A stretch of 64,000 bases of DNA from Chiua virens (lineage: Eukaryota > Basidiomycota > Agaricomycetes > Boletales > Boletaceae). The stretch is taken from assembly GCA_019787685.1 (NCBI GenBank), contig JAHNUO010000003.1, forward strand, positions 1,860,001-1,924,000, in the 5' to 3' direction. The translations under genes and the position numbers were made by a program. The notes beneath the pieces were generated by a model that saw only the letters and a program-made list of their open reading frames with translations, did no database searches and was not told the DNA's origin. The stretch's first letter is position 1; every line of letters begins with the position of its first letter. Below, in pieces: positions 59,874 to 64,000 of this stretch.

Positions 59874-62639
59874 ATGTCGACACCGGCAACGCCTTCGCGT
59901 CGCTCGAAACGCTTCCAGCAGCTCGTCAATCCCGTACACCCGAGTGCATGGGCCGATGGGTCTACGTCGTGGTCGTCCGAATCACTCTACGTCAGACCCT
60001 CCATTCCAGACGACTACCAGGCCCTTTCAGAAAATGAAGATTGGAAACCCGCGTTTGACCTACAGACCGTGTTTTACCGTTCATTTACCCGATCCAAGGC
60101 ACGTTTACCACCGTCCCTCAGAGGCAACTCACGTTCCACGAAATCCGAGGCCAGTACCCAGGAGGTGTTCAGCGTTGGGGACACCGTGTGCATCTCCACA
60201 GGCAATACCAAGTATGATAGTGTCGGGGTCATCGCATCCATGTGGGAGCTCAAGAGTGACGAGACAGATGAATCAGAAGTGACGCAGATCAATGCCAACA
60301 TGTTCATTCGAGTACATTGGTTTCAACGACCTGTTGAACTTCCGCGCATACGTCCGCGAAGAGAGCATACCGAGGTGAGTGGTAGAGTAACACTGTCCGG
60401 CTATTTCCAACCATACCACAAGAACGAAGTGTACCTCACCCTCGACACGGAAGCAATCTTACCACCCTCAAATATTATTCGCCACTGCACCGTAACCGAC
60501 TCGCCCCCCGAGGAAAACTCCGTTCAATCTGCATTCTCTCGGAATTCTCGCTCAGTAGCTTACAGACAAAATGATGCCACGCTATTCTACTGTCGCTTCG
60601 CCCTCGACTCTAGGAAAGGGCTCTACTATGATTTTGACTGGAGTCAGCATAGAATGCGCGCGCTCTCAGAGTCCGGTAAAGACCAGAGCAGTGGAAGATC
60701 TTGGAACGTTCCTGTAGACTCTCCAAAGCAGAAGACTACCCGCACTCCAAAACGTCCCAGATTAAAAAAGGTCGTGGAGGACAACGAATCATCAACACGG
60801 GACACGGATGCTGACTACGAGTACCAGGGTCTTGTGGAGGACGATGAAGACGACCTCCCTACTACAGTTGCCGATGAATGGGACTCGGAACCTGACACTC
60901 ATAGCGTTGTGCTCGAGGATGATGTCCCAAAAACACCGTCCCGGAAGCGTAAGCGCACATTCGGCACCCCGTCCAAGTCTACCCCTCGAAAATCTCGCTC
61001 GAACAAGCTGGCTGCTCCAACCCCCCACTCCAAAGTAGCCATCCGGAAGAGGAATAGTCGCAAAGGAGCAGTCGTGCGCGTCCCGCCTCCAGACTTGACA
61101 CAAGAGCACTATAAGCAGCTACAAAAGTTACCACAGGATGCGTGGTTGAGAGCCATGCATGTTTTACATGTGGCTGCGCGCCCAGACATCCTACCATGTC
61201 GAGGAGATGAGTACAAACGTGTTTTGCGCACAGTAGAGGAACTCATCGAGGAAGGAAGCGGGGGATGTGTTTGTGGGTATTTAGGTGTCTGATCTGCAAC
61301 TTTCTGATGGTTGGCTCTTAGATATTTCCGGTGTTCCTGGGACCGGCAAAACGGCCACTGTCCATGCTGTTGTGCGTGAACTCAAGCGCATGGCAGAGGA
61401 AGGGGTTGGTCTAGATCTTTCAACACCAATCGTAACTTACGGTCTCGTGCAGGAAACGCTCCCATTCACGTACGTCGAGATCAATGGGCTTAAAATTCCC
61501 GAAGCATCAGCGGCGTATAATCTTCTTTGGGAAACGGTTTCTGGTCACGATGTCTGCACAGATGGCCATCTCAAGGTCAGCTCCAAGGAAGCTCTCAAAC
61601 GACTCAGCCACCACTTTAGTGCCGGTGTCAGAGCGGGTCCGGGTGGTCATGCATGGTTGGTAGTGGTTCTCGATCGAGTGATTGGAGAACTAACCACTTA
61701 AACTTTGGCCTCCAGTGTCGTACTAATGGACGAACTAGATCAACTTGTCACGACAAAGCAAGACGTCGTCTATAACTTTTTTAATTGGCCCACCTTAGCC
61801 GGATCAAAGCTTGTCGTGCTTGCGGTTGCGAATACAATGGACCTCCCAGAAAGAGTGATGAGTGGACGTGTTCGCAGTCGATTGGGTAAGAAAACATTGC
61901 CGCAACTTCCTGATGAGATTTAACCTTGATATAAGGTATGACGCGAATAAACTTTCAGCCATACACGACCCCACAGCTCCAAGAAATCGTGCGGGCGCGT
62001 CTGCAAGCTGCCAACGAAAATCTCCCAACGCAATACCAACGCGACGTCATCTCTCCTGACGGCGTCAAATTTGCTTCCATGAAAGTGGCATCTATATCTG
62101 GTGATGCTCGTCGTGTGCTGGACATTTGTAGGCGCGCCGTCGAACTCGTACACCCGAAGGGAAAGACTGCCGGTGCGGAAGATGTGAAGGAGGTCATTAA
62201 AGTGATGCAGAATAGTCCAACGGCTGCATTCTTGAAGGAGCTGAGTCTACATGAAAGAATTATGTTGGCTGCGCTTGTAAAGTGCATGAAGAGGGATGGA
62301 GTGGAAGAAATTAAATGGGGGGAGGTGGGGTTTCCGACCTTTATCGATTCGGGATGTGACCTTGATGATATTTGGCAGATTGAACGCCAGCATCTTATCT
62401 ATGCGGAAACCCTCGGAGACGGGATGTCCACTCGTGCACCTATGATCGAGGAACTTACCTTCGTCCTGGACTCCCTCCTTGCGTCGCGGGCGATGCTCAT
62501 GGAGGATGGGTTTACAGCGGCACGAAAACCAGTGGGGGAGCGTAAGATTATCCTCAATCTGGAGCAGTCTGAGGTAGAGAGGGTTCTCGGAGACGTCGGC
62601 GGATCTTTATGGAAGAATGCGCTTGGTGCAGAGGCATAA
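59874..62639 (+). CDS. ORC1: Origin recognition complex subunit 1
   Basis: Largest ORC subunit, an AAA+ ATPase that binds replication origins and loads Cdc6/MCM. The N-terminus reads [24 protein letters not shown] domain follows ([59 protein letters not shown]), used for nucleosome binding. Next is a charged linker with basic clusters ([29 protein letters not shown]). The AAA+ core has [16 protein letters not shown] (Walker A, just after an intron), [40 protein letters not shown] (Walker B), [12 protein letters not shown] (sensor 1), [14 protein letters not shown] and [17 protein letters not shown] (sensor 2). A winged-helix C-terminus ends at 62639. Four or five introns are present. The upstream ATG-less extension to 59841 is ignored. 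A decayed partial copy lies 4 kb upstream. Confidence 0.95.
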
Positions 62640-63250
62640 ATGGAGATCTGGAAAGTGCGCTCGTATCTTTGGACCTGTGAATCCGGCGACATGGAATACT
62701 CTGCGTCACGATCCCTCGGGCGCTTCCCTACACATACAACCAGCCCGAACAATGGCGCAAAACGATTGAATGTCGAAAGTCAGACGACCGGCGGATATTA
62801 AACAAGATCTTCATTTGACTCGAGATGATGGCTTCGTGGAGTTGGGCAGGCACGGATATGAACACACGGTTATAACACGCACTCTGGACGGGACTCTACC
62901 TCAGTTACACATTTGCCCCCCGCATGAATTCGCTATACGGAGGCTTTTAATGGTGATAAAAATATACCATTGCGTGTTTCCAATCCTTCTTATTGGTTCC
63001 GATATATTTCGCACCGTGTAAGTTGCTCCCGGCATGTAGCTTGCGCCAGTGGGACTGGCCGAGGCAAACTCACGCGACACGGCGTTCTCATACAGTTTCG
63101 TTCATCTATTACTCACTGATCACCTCATAGTATCTTGCTTTCACCTCTCAACCCGTTACACCAAGCAACGGAAAGGTACGTTCATTTGATGTTCATCTTA
63201 CCTGCGATAGCTCACGCACTTCACTTGTCCTCCAGAACACCACTGTCATA
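62640..63250. other. Intergenic, no gene seen
   Basis: Between the ORC1 stop and the dehydrogenase start on the same strand. One 83-codon frame (62770-63021) shows no recognisable motif and is left out. Confidence 0.5.
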
Positions 63251-64000
63251 ATGGGCAGGTTTGACTCGTTCTCCTTCCTCCGCCAACAGTGGACAACAAT
63301 CCCTGTCCCAAACGCCGACATTAGCAACAAGTCAATAGTCGTTACTGGCGCAAATGTTGGCCTCGGCTTCGAAGCAGCCGTTCACCTTGCAAAGCTGAAG
63401 CCCGAGCGACTCTTGCTCACCACGCGTGACGAGGCGAAGGGGAGGCAAACCAAGCAAGGTACCAGTGACCATATATATTGGTTTGTTCGTTGGTCTGTAT
63501 CACCGCTGACGCGCGATCTTCATACCACAGATATCGAAGAGCGATCCACGATCAAGAACTTGAACGTCGACGTCTGGCCGCTAGAGCTCACTTCTTTTGA
63601 CTCTGTCCGCAAGTTTGCTGACAGGGTCGAGTCGGAGGGCTTGTCGATGAACGCGCTTATCGCCAATGCAGCCGTAAGCCCGATAGTCTATGCTAAAACT
63701 CAAGATGGATGGGAGCCCACGTTCGTCGCAACCACACGCACAACTGGCTGAAGTGTTGATCCTTTTTTGTTTGTCAGGTTGCAAGTCAATTATCTATCAA
63801 CAGCACTGCTGAGCATTTTGATGCTCCCTCATCTCGTCAAAACGGCAACTCCAACTGAGGCTTCGAGGCTGGTTATTGTTTCGAGTGAAGCGCACTTTTT
63901 GGCTAGGGAACTCACAGGTGCCAATGGCTGGCCCAGCATCCTGGGAAAGCTCAATGACGAGGAATACTGTACACCCTCGTAAGCACTCGACACTAACCAG
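63251..64000 (+). CDS. Short-chain dehydrogenase/reductase, retinol-dehydrogenase-like (partial, cut by window end)
   Basis: NAD(P)-dependent oxidoreductase with a Rossmann fold. The start at 63251 reads MGRFDSFSFLRQQWTTIPVP. It has the cofactor motif KSIVVTGANVGLGFEAAVHL (TGxxxGxG), RLLLTTRDEAKG, an intron (gtacca..cacag), LNVDVWPLELTSFDSVRKFA, NALIANAAV (NNAG-type motif), an intron beginning near 63720, then LQVNYLSTALLSILMLPHLV and RLVIVSSEAHF, with the catalytic-type Ser in IVSSEAH. The YxxxK motif would lie beyond the window end. A further intron donor (gtaagc) follows TPS at 63981. The substrate is unknown. Confidence 0.88.

Overview
The window looks like nuclear DNA of a filamentous basidiomycete (Agaricomycetes). 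Genes are split by many 50-80 nt GT-AG introns. The gene set is eukaryotic: ORC1, Cef1/CDC5L, SEY1, an Rvs161-type BAR protein and a PalC-like BRO1 protein. One eukaryotic tRNA-Val gene with internal A and B boxes is present. Several conserved proteins resemble families I know only from mushrooms and relatives. A Ceratobasidiaceae/Rhizoctonia-like source is possible, but that is inference.

Layout. 1-4.5 kb: the start of a membrane-anchored low-complexity protein (minus, cut by the window edge) diverges from a cytochrome P450 (plus). 5.3-7.2 kb: a frameshifted F-box/LRR-type gene. 7.2-10.9 kb: no supported gene, but an old tandem duplication. 10.9-12.7 kb: two minus-strand genes, a proline-rich protein and a small multi-pass membrane protein. 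12.7-16.9 kb: gene-poor. 16.9-20.1 kb: SEY1. 20.4-22.6 kb: a convergent pair of glutaredoxin-fold paralogues. 22.6-28.1 kb: gene-poor, with broken HET-domain and SNM1/Artemis-type nuclease genes. 28.15-30.14 kb: a region bounded by terminal inverted repeats, filled with a GTC-rich array of hairpins. 30.3-35.3 kb: cef1 and a UV-damage endonuclease gene, head to head. 36-47.7 kb: a compact housekeeping block with a 1298-aa coiled-coil/RG-box protein, an Rvs161 homologue, a long two-exon conserved protein, tRNA-Val and a PalC-like gene. 47.8-48.8 kb: a HAD phosphatase. 48.8-57 kb: a secreted GH35 beta-galactosidase, decayed copies of beta-galactosidase and ORC1 pieces, and a pogo/Tigger transposon remnant. 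57.2-59.3 kb: an acyltransferase-like gene. 59.9-62.6 kb: ORC1. 63.25 kb to the edge: the start of a short-chain dehydrogenase.

The intact genes do not form one pathway; they are mostly housekeeping genes separated by decaying accessory DNA. Two themes stand out. First, gene debris: at least four broken genes, plus two partial copies lying upstream of, and in the same orientation as, the intact gene they resemble. Second, unusual gene structure: two 11-nt micro-exons and two probable GC-AG introns in conserved genes. The most unusual non-coding signal is the hairpin array at 28.6-29.7 kb, where stem sequences differ between copies but pairing is kept.

All exon boundaries were read by eye. 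Where a coordinate span is given for a gene it includes introns.
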